A DNA stretch of 64,000 nucleotides from Grammothele lineata (Eukaryota; Basidiomycota; Agaricomycetes; Polyporales; Polyporaceae), in contig NDFF03000116.1 in NCBI GenBank assembly GCA_002150815.3, forward strand, positions 1-64,000, read 5' to 3'. Shown here piece by piece: positions 11,378 to 22,415 of this stretch; positions within the stretch are counted from its first letter, which is position 1; every line of letters starts with the position of its first letter. The translations under genes were made by a program, and so were the position numbers. Under the pieces are notes generated by a model. That model had not been told where the DNA came from. It saw only the letters and a program-made list of their open reading frames with translations, and made no database searches.

Positions 11378-11794
11378 GTGCGGGCGGGCTACGGCGTGCG
11401 CATGCGGGCGGGCGTGGGCGTGGGCGTGGGCACGAGCAGAGCGTCACTGGCAGCGAGAGCGAGAGGCAGCCGCGAAAGATGACGCGGGCAGGCGGGGGCC
11501 TCGTGGCGACGTCGAGGCGCGTCGGGGGCGGTGGGAAGAGCAGAGTAAGAGCAAGAGGCTGAGCAAGAGAGAAGGCGAGCGGGCGCGTTGGTCGCCGAAG
11601 TCCGTTGCCGAGTCGCGCGCGTCGTTCGAGCTCGTCTCTCCCTCGCCTTTCCTCTCTTCCTCACCGTCTCCTCCGCCTCGAGCACCGATACCCTTCCGCC
11701 CGGGCGCACGCCCGCCCCCGCCCGCCCTTGTCCTTTTCCACCACAATACCCCTTCTGCACCTCTTTCCTCGTCTCCGGCCCCGTCCTCGCTCTC
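11378..11794. promoter_or_regulatory. Divergent promoter region, dynactin p27 / BTB gene
   Basis: About 420 bp lie between the two start codons. It is GC-rich near the dynactin side and pyrimidine-rich (runs of CCTCC/TCTTCC) before the BTB start, as often seen upstream of fungal genes. Confidence 0.45.
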
Positions 11795-14700
11795 ATGGCC
11801 CCGACATCTCCCACCCCGCCCGGTCTCCAGGAGGCATCCAGGAACTCGACCTCCCACTGGCAAGACGACCTCCAGGCCCTCTTCGACCACGCAAAGGACC
11901 GCTTCGCAGACGTCGTGTGGGAGCTCAACTCGGACACCGGCAACGGTGTCGACGAAGTCTGGGGCCACAAAGGTCTGCACTCCGTCCTTTTTTCTCATCA
12001 TCCCTCCCTCTCCATTCCCCGTCCCCCGCCGTCCCGCCCGCACGATCCGTCGCGCCGCCGTGTCTCCAGCTCATGCCGCCTGACACTCTGTGTCCTCGAC
12101 GGCGCCGGGCGCGGCCCGTGCTCCCCGCCGATCGATACGAGCAACGGCCCCGACTGACCCGTCCTCGTCCCAGCCGTCGTCTACGCCCGCGCCCCGCCCT
12201 CGTTCCAAGCTCGCTACTTTTCGTTCAGGCCTCCGCCCGCGGCCTCACCGCTTCCCTATTTCTCTTCTCCCACAGGCACCCTTCCTGCCCAGTCCGCCCT
12301 CTCCTTAACACTTGGCATCGACTTTTCTTCTCCTTCCCGTTCGCCCTCGCCCTCCCCTTATCGCGCCGCGTCCCCCCCCCCCTCCACCAACAATGGCGCT
12401 CTTCTTAGGCTCCCCACTAACATCAACCCCACCCTCTTCTCCAATGAGCTCGAATACCTCTATACCGGCAAAGGCCTTGGTAAGGCATTTGAGTTTCTCT
12501 TCGACTCTGCCGCCGAAGCATCAGAAGAGGGCGACGGCGACGATTCCCGCGTAGACAAGCTCCGCAAGGACCTCGTCTTCATGTGGAGGTCTCGCCTCTA
12601 CTCAGACGTCCGTATCGCCCTCACCGGCTCCTTCTCCTCCACAAACCACGAGAGCGCGACCGCCATCTTCTCCTCTCACCGCTTCATCCTCGTCTCTCGC
12701 TCTCCCTACTTCAACACACAGCTTCTCCAGTGGACAGTCAAACCCACCCCTGGCGAGCCTCTTACCCTCAACCTGCCTTCCCCGCCGTTCACGCCGGCAT
12801 CTCTCCACTTCACCCTTGGCTTCATCTATACAGGTACCCTCATCTTTTCCCATCGCACCTTCGACCTCGATACCGCGTTCCACATCATGAGATCGGCTAC
12901 CTATCTCTCCCTCGACACCCTCTACGACGAGATCCAGGCCCGTATCGTCCAGGAGATGATGCACGGCCTCTTCCACGCCTTCCTTGAGTTCTCCGAGTAC
13001 GAGGCCATCACTGGGGGCAAGTGGGGCACGGGAGGCTGCCGCTGTCGCCAGTGCGCGCGTCGTGCACCCCGTGTCCTCGAGTTCGCCATCTCCGAGGACG
13101 TCAAGAATCCTCATCTCGAGCGCGGTGCTCGACGGGCCCTTGTTGGCCTCTATGGCGAAGGTTGGTGCACGTCCGAATTCGCCGCTCTCCCCCAGAAGAC
13201 ACGGGATGCACTCCTGAAAGGTCTCGGAAAGCGCACGACGCCCATGAACGTGTTTGCCCTCCTCAGCGCCACGAAGGCTGCGCTCAAGAAGCTCGATACC
13301 GTCATCGACACGTGGGGCGATACCGTGCGCGACATGGTGCTATCCGCTCGTAAAACCATTGATGATGTGGTGTGCTCGCAAGCGGTCGAGTGCTTCGAGC
13401 AGCCGGAGTGGGCAGAAATCATGGAGGCGGATGGGATCCGGTTCGAGGACGGAGAGACGGTTGAAATGTTGCTCGACTCTCTCCGCAGGGGGCTGAACGA
13501 GAAGAACGCCGCGATGGCGTATCAGGTGCGTACATATATGCGCACTTCGTCGACTTTCCTGATTCACTATCCGTTCACAGGCCGTCGTCGACTCCGTCCT
13601 CCTGCGTCCCCACCCGGCCGATCCAGAGGCTGCCTTGCTTTCTTCTACCTCTCATGTACGAGTACAAGCTGAGCAAGCGCGCATGGATATCGTCCGATAT
13701 ATCCGGCGCCGCTGGCTCACCATCAAACAAGAAGACGGGTTTTCTGGGTTGGAGCCATGGGCGTTGGTTGAAGTTGCCAATGGTGAGTAGAAATGTGCCG
13801 TCGCCCGCCATCTTGATATTAAACGTAGTGTTCCAGAGCTGGACGTTAAGGATCCGCAAGACCTCCTGCGCCCCGCAACTCCTACTTCTACCTCGAGGCC
13901 AGGCAAACTGACAGTACGAAATGGTCCCGTGTCGAAAGCGGACGAATCGGAGACGGTCAGCTTGCACTCCGTGCGCAGCACCGCCAGGTCTGTTGCCGGG
14001 CGAGACGCCATGAAATCATCCGCTGCCTCTGTCCGGTCCATGGCGCGCAGCACGCACTCGACAGTTTCTCGAGTGACTACTGGATCGACTATTCCTCGCC
14101 GACTTCCAGTCTCTCCGAGTAGCTTACGTCCAGATTCGAAACTCACCCCTGCGTCGCGTTCCAGTCTCGCCGACACTGAGCGTGCTAGGTCGCCGCTCTC
14201 CCCGAGCCCTAGTCCCGTGCCGAGAAGCAGTATGTCCACTGCGAGCATCCGCAAGAGCACAGCTTCTGTGCACTCCACCACTCCTGACAGATTCCCTCGC
14301 CCGAAGTCGGTCGCGGCATCTATCAAATCGACGCGTTCCACGGCATCAACCATTCGAAAGGGTCCCGCCGCCAGGCCGTCGGGCCTTCGTACTCCCTCCG
14401 GCTCTTCCCGTGCTCCTTCCCGTACTCCGTCTCGTACCGCATCCACCCTCTCCACCACGAGTGATAACACCACCGCTTTCGAGACCGCTCGATCAGAGCT
14501 CACGCCGAGTAGTGTCGGACGGACGAGGAAGTCCTCCGCCACGTCTACCAAATCTACTTCAAGCGTCCATACGACAGGCGCGAGCACTCCCCGCGTTCCG
14601 AAACGCCCCCCATCGGTCGCCTCTCGCACGACTCCATCTGTGAGCAGCAGAACCACAGATTCTGCGAAGCTCAGCCCCGTCGCGAAACGGACCCCGTCAT

Positions 14701-15470
14701 CCGCTTCAGTACGCTCCACTGTGTCGACAAAGTCCACAGCGACGAGAAAGTCTATCGCCCGGTCGACGACGAACGCGCCCCCGCCTCCGCCGAAATCTCC
14801 ACCAAAGGCAAACGGCAAGCCTGCGTCGCCTGCTTCCGAATCAGGCGATGCCGGAGGTACGGCCAAAGCCAAGCCATCGTCCGTTCTCTCGCACGCAAAG
14901 CAAGAGAGCGTGGTGTCCACCAGCAGTGCGTCCACAGTCCGCGAGTCGCTCAAGCGCAAGAGCTCGGCAGACACGATTCGCGAGGGAGAGCCCCCGTCAA
15001 AGCTTCCTATGGGCGCAACGCTCGAGATCGGCATCCCCTGTATCATCTCGTCGAAGAAGGCGCGCTTCCGGGCATACGCACGCTACATCGGGGAGGTCGA
15101 AGGCGAGGTCGGACCCTGGGTCGGCGTCGAAGTGCCGATGAACGACGCGTGGCCGGGAGACAAGCTCGACGACGGCCGACAATGGCATGACGGCACATGG
15201 GGCGGCGTCCGGTACTTTGACATCGGGACCAATGCGGAGTGGGACGACTTCGGGCAAGACACGGTCCGCCGGCGGAGGAACGACTGGTCGGGCACGCTCG
15301 GTAAGAACAGTCTCAAGCGCGAAGGTGACCAGCTCAGCTTCGATCGCACGAAGAGGCTGAGGAGTGTGTCGCCCGCTGTGTCGGACCTGTCAGGTTCGGA
15401 GTCCCGGGGGTTGTTCGTGCGTCCACAACAGGTGCTGTATGTCGTCGACGCGGTAGGCTCTGACTTGTGA
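11795..15470 (+). CDS. BTB/POZ protein with C-terminal CAP-Gly domain
   Basis: Four exons (11795-11972, 12174-13525, 13581-13782, 13837-15470) give 1121 residues. The N-terminal third carries a BTB-like fold interrupted by a Ser/Pro-rich insertion: 'LEYLYTGKGLG', then 'YSDVRIAL', 'FSSHRFILVSRSPYF' and 'LGFIYTGTLIF'. After it lie a helical region and a long low-complexity Ser/Thr/Arg stretch (~600-960). Residues ~975-1115 form a CAP-Gly-like domain: 'YIGEVEGEVGPWVGVEVP', 'GTWGGVRYF', and a closing 'GLFVRPQQVLYV'. CAP-Gly domains bind EEY/F or EB-type C-termini and microtubules, and BTB domains mediate oligomerisation. The GKNDG signature is degenerate here. The role is probably cytoskeletal, but this is inference. 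The splice at 13783-13836 uses the acceptor that restores the longest open frame. Confidence 0.8.
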
Positions 15471-16253
15471 CCGAACCGCTCAACGTACGGGATCCATGGT
15501 ACTGCAATGGTGGTTGTGGACGGTCTCTGGTGCTCGTGCTCTGTATGATTCCCGCATTGCTATAAATCCTACTAAAAGTTGCGGCCCCCGGATACCATCA
15601 TACATTACAGACCAACTATAGTCTCTCATTGGGTATCGATCTCCTCGTTATCGTGCTTCTTGCCTCGCGAAACTGAGACTATGACCTGGAACACACTCGC
15701 TTTTAGTAATTCTGCATTTGTGTATCGTTGCTCTCAGGATGAGATTATCGAGTCGACCGCAAGCCCGGAACATCATAAGTGGAACGTCTATTCGTCGTTC
15801 GAGTATATCAGGGTCTGAGGACTGGATTCTTGTCTGTGAAGATGTGGTGGAAGGTACCACACGAGCAAGACGTGCGGTTTGTCCATTATGGTCGTTTGCT
15901 ACCTGCTGAAGAAGCTGCGTTGTTGAGTCGTGAACCTGTCTCGTATCTTACGCATGCCGCACTATGCAGAGCTTGAGGAAGCTGAAGGCCCGGCGGCGGT
16001 CCGGAACAGCCGTCCCAGCACCGTCGGCAGCTGAAGCTGTGGCAAGTCCATTATATCTCTCCGCCTTTCCTCTGCGTCGCCTGCCCCGAGCCGGGGCGCA
16101 ATTTTTGTCTGCTATCGCTAGCAACCTTCTCCTCCCTTGCGCTGCCGTCACTCTTAGCCATGGTCGTCTTCTGCGGCTTTCCGTCCCCTCCGGCCCAAGA
16201 ACAGTTATCTAGTCAGCGATAACCATCCATCTTGCTACAGCTCTGTCCTCATC
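15471..16253. other. Intergenic region
   Basis: It contains short unsupported frames only. The last ~100 bp before 16254 are the likely promoter of the transporter gene. Confidence 0.5.
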
Positions 16254-18200
16254 ATGAGTTCAACGCCTTCACATTCTCCTATCGGTGCAATACGCAACTG
16301 GGCTTACAGACTTCGCCATGCACTCGACTCCAAAGATGCGTTCCTTGAATATGTGCACACTGAAGGCAACGCCAAATCCCGGCGTTCGTGGACAAACGAG
16401 GACCTCAAGCCGTCTCCTCCCCATATGATCAACTGGCGGTGGTACAACTTCTGCTTGTTCTGGTTTGGCATGGGTTTTGGAAACTGGTACGCTATTCGCT
16501 TCTCCCTGCGTAATTATCTCACCAAATTCGCTACAGGACTCTTGGCTCGAGCATAGTCGGTGCCGGTCTCTCCTGGTGGCAGGCTACCATAGTCGTGTGG
16601 GTCGCGGCCTTGGTTTCCGGCCTTTGCATGGCCCTCAACTCTCGTGCTGCTGCCCAGTATCACGTCGGCTATCCCGTCATCCTCAGGACATGTTTCGGCA
16701 TGTACGGCCATTACTGGCCCGTCCTCGCACGAGGTGCTGCTGCCATGCTCTGGGTCTCCGTTCTCAGTCAGTCACGGTCCTCCACTTTGTCGCCTCTCGC
16801 CCTCATTCATATGGGCTTCGTCCCTCAGATTTTCAGGGCGGGGCTTTCGTGTCAACTATGCTTCGTTGTGTTGTAGGACATCGCTGGGACAATCTCGGCG
16901 TCCAATTCCCCCCGTCGGTCGGCACCACCGTACAACGCTTCATCGGCTTCCTCATATTTTGGGCTATTGAGCTCCCTTTTTGCTCTTTACGTCCAAACCG
17001 CCTCCGATGGCTATACACTCTCAAGGCCTGGACGCTTCCGCCGTCTGTCTTGGGTCTCCTCATCTACTGCCTAGTCCAGAGTCGTGGTAGGTTGGCATCG
17101 GACACTGCGCTGTCGGACGGTGTTGCGCGGCCGACCGGCTCCGCACTTGCATGGCTCATCGTGAGCTCCATCAATTCTGCCATGGGGAATTGGGTGAGGC
17201 ATCCTAATATTGATTTCATTGATGTATGCTAACACAATATCTGAAGTCAACATTCATAGCAAACATGCCCGACTTTGCGCGTTATGCAACCGATCCGTCC
17301 GCGACGATGTGGACCCATATCATCTTTGTGCCCTTCCCGGCAGCTTTGGTGCGTTGTTGTCTCACAAGGTTCACAACCTGCACGCTAACCAGCTCGTCTC
17401 AGGGAGGCATGATAGGCATCTTCGGTACCTCCTGCTTGCAACGAGCATGGGGCACCACGCTCTGGAATCAATGGGACGTCTTTGACGCCATCCTGGATCA
17501 CTCATGGACCGGCCCTGCGCGGTTCGGCGTGTTTCTTCTCGCCTTCTGCTCAGCCCTGTTCAACTTCGGCGCCATCCTCGGCGCAAATCTGCTCCCATTC
17601 GCGAGCGACGCTACTGCATTATTCCCAGCCTACATCAACCTCACGCGCGGAATGTGGCTCTGCTGCCTCATCTCCCTCGCCCTTGTCCCGTGGAAGATCC
17701 TTGCATCCGCACAAGGCTTCCTCGCCTTTCTCAACGGCTATGGAATATTCATGGGTCCTACTGCCGCCATCATGATCACCGACTACTGGCTCATTCGTCG
17801 AGGCAATATCTACATCGATGAGGCATACTCATCAGACTCCAACGCGCGGTACATGTACTTCCATGGGTTCAACCTCAACGCTGTCATTGCGTACTTATGC
17901 GGGATGATGATTCCGTTGGTCGGCTTCATCGGCACGTTTGGTGTTGCTGTGCCTCTAGGTGCGGCGAGGTGCGACGAGATTGGGTGGTATGTCAGCGCGG
18001 TCACGGCTGGGGTGGTATATGTTGTACTTTGCTCCGCATTCCCACTCGACAACATTGACCGCGACCTCGGATGGGAGAAGCTAGTGCCTGGCAAGGCGGC
18101 TCGTCACTCTCCCGTCACCAGCGCACTGTCGAATATATGTGAGAGTGAGGAGAAGGGCGTAGAGAAGGCGGTCGATGTTGAAGAGGTTCTCGTCTCCTAA
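16254..18200 (+). CDS. NCS1-family nucleobase/allantoin-type transporter
   Basis: Five exons (16254-16486, 16537-16766, 16829-17193, 17247-17348, 17403-18200) give 575 residues. Family landmarks are 'SWTNEDLKPSPPHMINWRWY' near residue 45, 'GLSWWQATIVVWVAAL', 'HVGYPVILRTCFGMYGHYWP', 'STFIANMPDFARYA', 'MGPTAAIMITDYWLIRRGN' and an acidic cytosolic tail. About twelve hydrophobic segments are visible. NCS1 permeases (Fur4, Dal4, Fui1 and relatives in fungi) import uracil, allantoin, uridine, thiamine or related compounds with cations at the plasma membrane. Fungal members of this length usually belong to the Fur-like branch, but substrate cannot be decided from sequence. Confidence 0.87.
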
Positions 18201-18417
18201 GTAGCTCCTACTAGCATGAAGAAGCGGGAACTGTCTACCTAGTGTATCTTGCTCTTTCTCGATGATACATGGTTTGCGGCTTCAATAATCCGTGATGTGC
18301 CTATCTTTGCGATTTCAAAGGCAATTCGCACGATGGATAAAGGGTACGGGGCAAAGTTCGGGTGAATGGCATGCCGTCGCAAAAATATTAACCACTACTT
18401 GCATCGAACATCTCAGC

Positions 18418-18497
18418 GGTGAGATGGCCGAGCGGTCTAAGGCGCCAGACTAAGGATCTGGTCCGAAAGGGCGTGGGTTCGAATCCCACTCTCATCA
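18418..18497 (+). tRNA. tRNA-Leu (anticodon AAG)
   Basis: The acceptor stem pairs GGTGAGA with TCTCATC and is followed by discriminator A. The D-arm starts at 'TGGCCGAGCGGTC'. The anticodon stem 'CCAGA/TCTGG' encloses the loop CTAAGGA (anticodon AAG). The type II variable arm is about 15 nt and the T-arm is 'GTGGG TTCGAAT CCCAC'. The gene has no intron. A TTTT run at 18501-18504 can terminate RNA polymerase III. Confidence 0.96.
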
Positions 18498-19257
18498 AGC
18501 TTTTGGTGGTGAACCCGTTCCTTCCGTTGTGCAGGACTGTTCTGCAGAACAGCGCAGTCTATCCTGCTGCGATAGGTTGATGGGGCACCTGCCGGATATG
18601 GTAAATAGGCGTCTATTTGAACGCTCGGCACAGCTGCACCCTCGTTCGGTCGTAGGTCGTGTGATTCACTTATATGTATTGCGAGCCAGAGAGATGGCAC
18701 AATTATGAACAGGCAAAAGTCAGGTCATGCGACTCATTGTCAGAGGTTACAAACGACATCACGCCGTTTTTTGCGTGCGAGCGTCTCCTGTCATCTCGCG
18801 TTCGATTGCAATGGGCCAGAGCGTGATAGACTACACCCTCAACACAACCACCTAGAAGAGAAACCTAGGCCATTGTTACTCCTCCCATCAAGCATATTAC
18901 GGCCGCTTGCATCATCGATGACATTAATTCGTATTCATTGATAGTGATCACGCAACACCGGAACTAAACACGTAAGGGTGACATTGGTACGAGAATGTAT
19001 ACATCACTAGCTTACTGACTTGGGCACGGAGCCCATCCTCAGAAGGATTAGAGTAGATCGCAAGCATGTAGCATGATGGAAAGAGTCAATATATGCCCCG
19101 TTTCCCCTAACCATCAACCACGGAATACGGATGATGTAGTGAATAAGAGGCAAGTCCGACAGTGAACGTCTTGCTGCACCCGACAACGCACTCAAGCATA
19201 CAACGCCAACGACGAACCGCGTTGACAAAACGACTGGATAACGTACATCATACACAA
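18498..19257. other. Intergenic region
   Basis: It lies between the tRNA and the 3' end of the L10 gene. There are only short, unsupported open frames; nothing recognised. Confidence 0.5.
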
Positions 19258-20069
19258 TCACGCACGGAGCTGCGCACGGAGGTTGTTCTCCAAGTTACCC
19301 CTCGGGCGAATGTACTGGACGTAAGCACCATCCCTGGAGAAATGTGTAAGGTCCTGAGAATGGCAAGGGGCGATAAGGGACGTACTGCAACACGCGCTTG
19401 TCCTCCTTGAGCTTGAGGTAGTCCTCGCGGTTGACGTTGGTGAAGCCCCACTTGCGGGAGATGATGATCTTCTGGCGGCCAGGGAACTTGTAACGAGCAC
19501 GGCGGAGGGCCTCCTGGACAACAGCGGCGTTGGAGTCCTTGGTACGGACGGAAAGAATGATCTGGCCGATGTTGACACGGGCGACGGTGCCGTAAGGCTT
19601 GCCCCACGCGCCACGCATACCGGTCTGAAGACTAATACCCCGGATGTCGGAACACGTAAAATGGGGGAAACGAGGGACAATAACTCACCGATCAGCACCG
19701 GCGCAGGACAACATCTTGTTGATGCGGAGGACGTGGAAGGGGTGGACGCGAACCCTCAAGTGGAACGAATCCTTGCCGGAGGTCTTGGTGACATACTTGT
19801 TGGCGCAGATGCGAGCGGCTTCGAGGGCTTCGCTGGAAAGCTGCTCGTACTCATCGGAGACAAGGTGGCAGCAGAAGGGGAATTCGTCGACGGAAGCACG
19901 CTTGCGGCCAAGGTCGAAAATGCGAATCTGGGAGCCCAGTTTAGCTGAATAGAACTGTACTCCGGAGCATGAGACGAACCTTGGGGTCGGGGACACCGCG
20001 GTTGTAGCGGGACTTCGGGTAGGGCTTGTTCTTGCAGTAGCGGTAGCAGCGAGCGGGACGGCGACCCAT
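19258..20069 (-). CDS. RPL10: 60S ribosomal protein L10 (uL16)
   Basis: Four exons (19980-20069, 19689-19927, 19386-19631, 19258-19333) give 216 residues, the normal length. The start '[20 protein letters not shown]' is canonical. It is followed by '[18 protein letters not shown]', '[18 protein letters not shown]', '[18 protein letters not shown]' and '[19 protein letters not shown]'. The protein binds late to the 60S subunit near the peptidyl-transferase centre and enables subunit joining. The three introns are short and interrupt conserved blocks cleanly. A strong growth-linked promoter is expected upstream of 20069, but no specific element was recognised. Confidence 0.96.
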
Positions 20070-21528
20070 GGTGAGATAGGCTGAAAGGGCAAAGTCAGCA
20101 CAACGTCATCCAAATCGCTCGGAATCCATCCAGCCGCATCCAAGCGTAAAACGGCGGAAAAACGGCCCAAATTGCACGACAACGGGTCGACGGAGCAGTA
20201 GGACGGGATACTCGCCTTTGGGGGTGGACGGGGAAGGGTGGGATGCTCTCCGGGCAGTCGTCCTTTTGAGGTCGCAGTAGCGGGCGCGGTCGACGACAGG
20301 CGCTGGCGATGACAAACGGTTCGCTGAGTAACCACGCCCCGGCGTCTGTCCACCCTCTCCCACGCGCGCTCGGTCATCGCGCTCTGTCAACGTCCCAAAC
20401 GGGTTCCAACCTTCCGGGCCGGCAGCGTCGCCCTCCAGCAACTCGCTCTCTGCCGTCGTCGTCGCCCTTAAGCTTGTCGTCCTCAACCCTCTCATGTCGA
20501 CTGTCTTCTCTGTCACTGTCTAGTAGTCCGCAATACAAGAGAAGGAACTCCCGACGAGCCACTCATGACAAATGTCTACAATGCTTGGTGATCCCAGGCC
20601 GGAACCGTAGCGCGCCCGTCGTTCCGCCGTTGACTCGTCCGGGACCGTCCCGTCTCCTCTCTCTGCGTCCTCGTCAAGCTCCCGGCCATGCCTACCCCCT
20701 GTCAAAAATTACTGGCACATGCTGATGCAAGATGACGCAAGCTTTAAAACTCTCTTACGCTCTGTGTCCCCGGTGCAGTCGACCGCTACATTTCAGTGTC
20801 AATGCTTCGCAATACTCTGTCGTGATGTGCCGGGTCGACTCACCCTTTCGCGCTGGCATCCAACCCCTTCCGTGAAATCTAGCGATAAACTAGTTTGCTA
20901 AGCGTAGCTGCAACCTAATTCTGGCCCATCGCCTCGCGTGGCCCACGGCGGAGATGAACGTCCTTCCCGACCCCTCTGTCTCTACTTCTTCCCTCGAGTT
21001 CCCAAGGCTCAGGCAGGCCGTACTTAGGAGCTCTGGTAACGGTCTCAGTCGCGCTTTCCCTTCTTTCCCCGCACTCTCTGAGCCTTCAGGAACTCCATCG
21101 GCGTCGTCCAGCTCGCAAACTCTCTGTCCTCCGACCAATCTCCCATGCTCATATCGCACACGCGCTTCAATTGACAGTCCTTCCCGAGGGCCGCCTCACA
21201 CCCCGTCGGGTGTTCTGTCCGTACTCGTGCCCCATCCACGTGTGCTCATTTCTCGCCCATCTGGTATACGCCTCAGCCGCTCTTGCCTCATTTCGAGCCT
21301 TCTCCCTTTCCACGCTGCAGCGTGCCTTTCATTTTGCGCTTCTCATGTCTTTTCGCTCTACTTACACATCACCCTTCGCCCGGTCCAGATAGGCCACCGA
21401 TGATCTCTCTCTCTAATCCCCGATCTCTCAAAAGGCCCTTCCTGTGGGTACTCTCGCCCCCTCCTCTCCATTACGCCCTCACCACCTACCTACATTGTCC
21501 GCCGGGCGTATTACCTCAACCACGAACC
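20070..21528. other. Long intergenic region between L10 and a Cys-tailed gene
   Basis: It holds the L10 promoter on one side and pyrimidine-rich upstream sequence of the gene at 21529 on the other. Open frames on both strands (20890-21403) look like compositional artefacts. I cannot support a gene here, though a small spliced gene is possible. Confidence 0.45.
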
Positions 21529-21956
21529 ATGTATTACGCCGGCCCTCAGCGCCCCGTGAACGCCTACTACCCCCGGCCGGTGTCCCCGGTCATGTCCATG
21601 TCGCCCATGTACAGCCCGGGCAGCTTTTCAGGGAGCTACTACGACTGTCCGTACGCTTTCGCCTCTGTCGCGTCTTACCACGTCTGACGACCCTCCCGCG
21701 CGCGATAGCTCCAGAAATGCGCATGGTGCCGATGTACCCCCAGTACTCGCAGCCCATCGCACAGCCAGCTATGATCTACCGCACTCAGCCCATGTATTAC
21801 AATCGCGTCCTCCGCCGATACGACCGACCGTGCTGCGAGGATCTATGCTGCGATCGTTGCTGCGACGAGTGCTGTGGGTAAGTGCACACCTTTCTCGACT
21901 TGTGCCGTTGGATTAAGACTCAGCACGTTCGCCTCAGCCCCCAATGTTGCTGCTAG
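21529..21956 (+). CDS. Small Tyr/Met/Pro-rich protein with cysteine-cluster tail
   Basis: Three exons (21529-21646, 21709-21877, 21938-21956) give 101 residues. The body is rich in Pro, Tyr and Met ('MYPQYSQPIAQPAMIYRTQP'). The end is a cluster of Cys pairs, 'RPCCEDLCCDRCCDECCG', finishing in three cysteines after a 19 nt last exon. The layout recalls CYSTM-type proteins: a short P/Y/Q-rich body and a C-terminal Cys-rich module thought to associate with membranes, often via palmitoylation. The hydrophobicity of the tail is low, so membrane insertion is uncertain. No signal peptide is seen. It is not a hydrophobin (wrong Cys spacing). Function unknown. Confidence 0.7.
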
Positions 21957-22415
21957 CGGGTGGGTGCTCGGTCGGGGGAAGAGGGCACAAAATGCTCGCT
22001 GCATGCCGTCATCCCAGCTTTCAGAGCTTGTTATCTTTATCCGTTACCTCATTCACGCATGTCTCCGACGCTTCCTCGGAGCACGTCATCTCTCTTAGAC
22101 AATTTCTTCCAGGTCTCTCAGGCGGTATCTCATCTCTCGTGTACTTGTATCCTCTCAACGCATATGAATGTTCATTGCCGGCTGTTCCTATCGATCGAAA
22201 CGTCACAGTTTGCGGAGACACCAATGTTCAATGCGATACGGAAACGCATGCGGTATGTGTGGATAGCTAAATAACCTTTCGGACAACATGGTGGTGAAGA
22301 ACAACAGACAGAACGGGTACAGTGCGGTGGGGATATAACATGGTCCATGAATGAAGCAGTGCATGCTGGGGCCGTTTCCACAAGACATAAACATAAAGTG
22401 CAAAATCCTACAGCT
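21957..22415. other. Convergent 3' intergenic region
   Basis: Untranslated sequence of the Cys-tailed gene (+) and the Spt21-like gene (-). Nothing recognised. Confidence 0.5.

Noticed and set aside
13652..15046. 464-codon minus-strand frame rich in Val/Asp/Ala
   Set aside because: Antisense of the Ser/Thr/Arg-rich linker of the BTB/CAP-Gly gene.
18437..18700. Minus-strand frame over the tRNA
   Set aside because: It is antisense to a well-formed tRNA-Leu gene.
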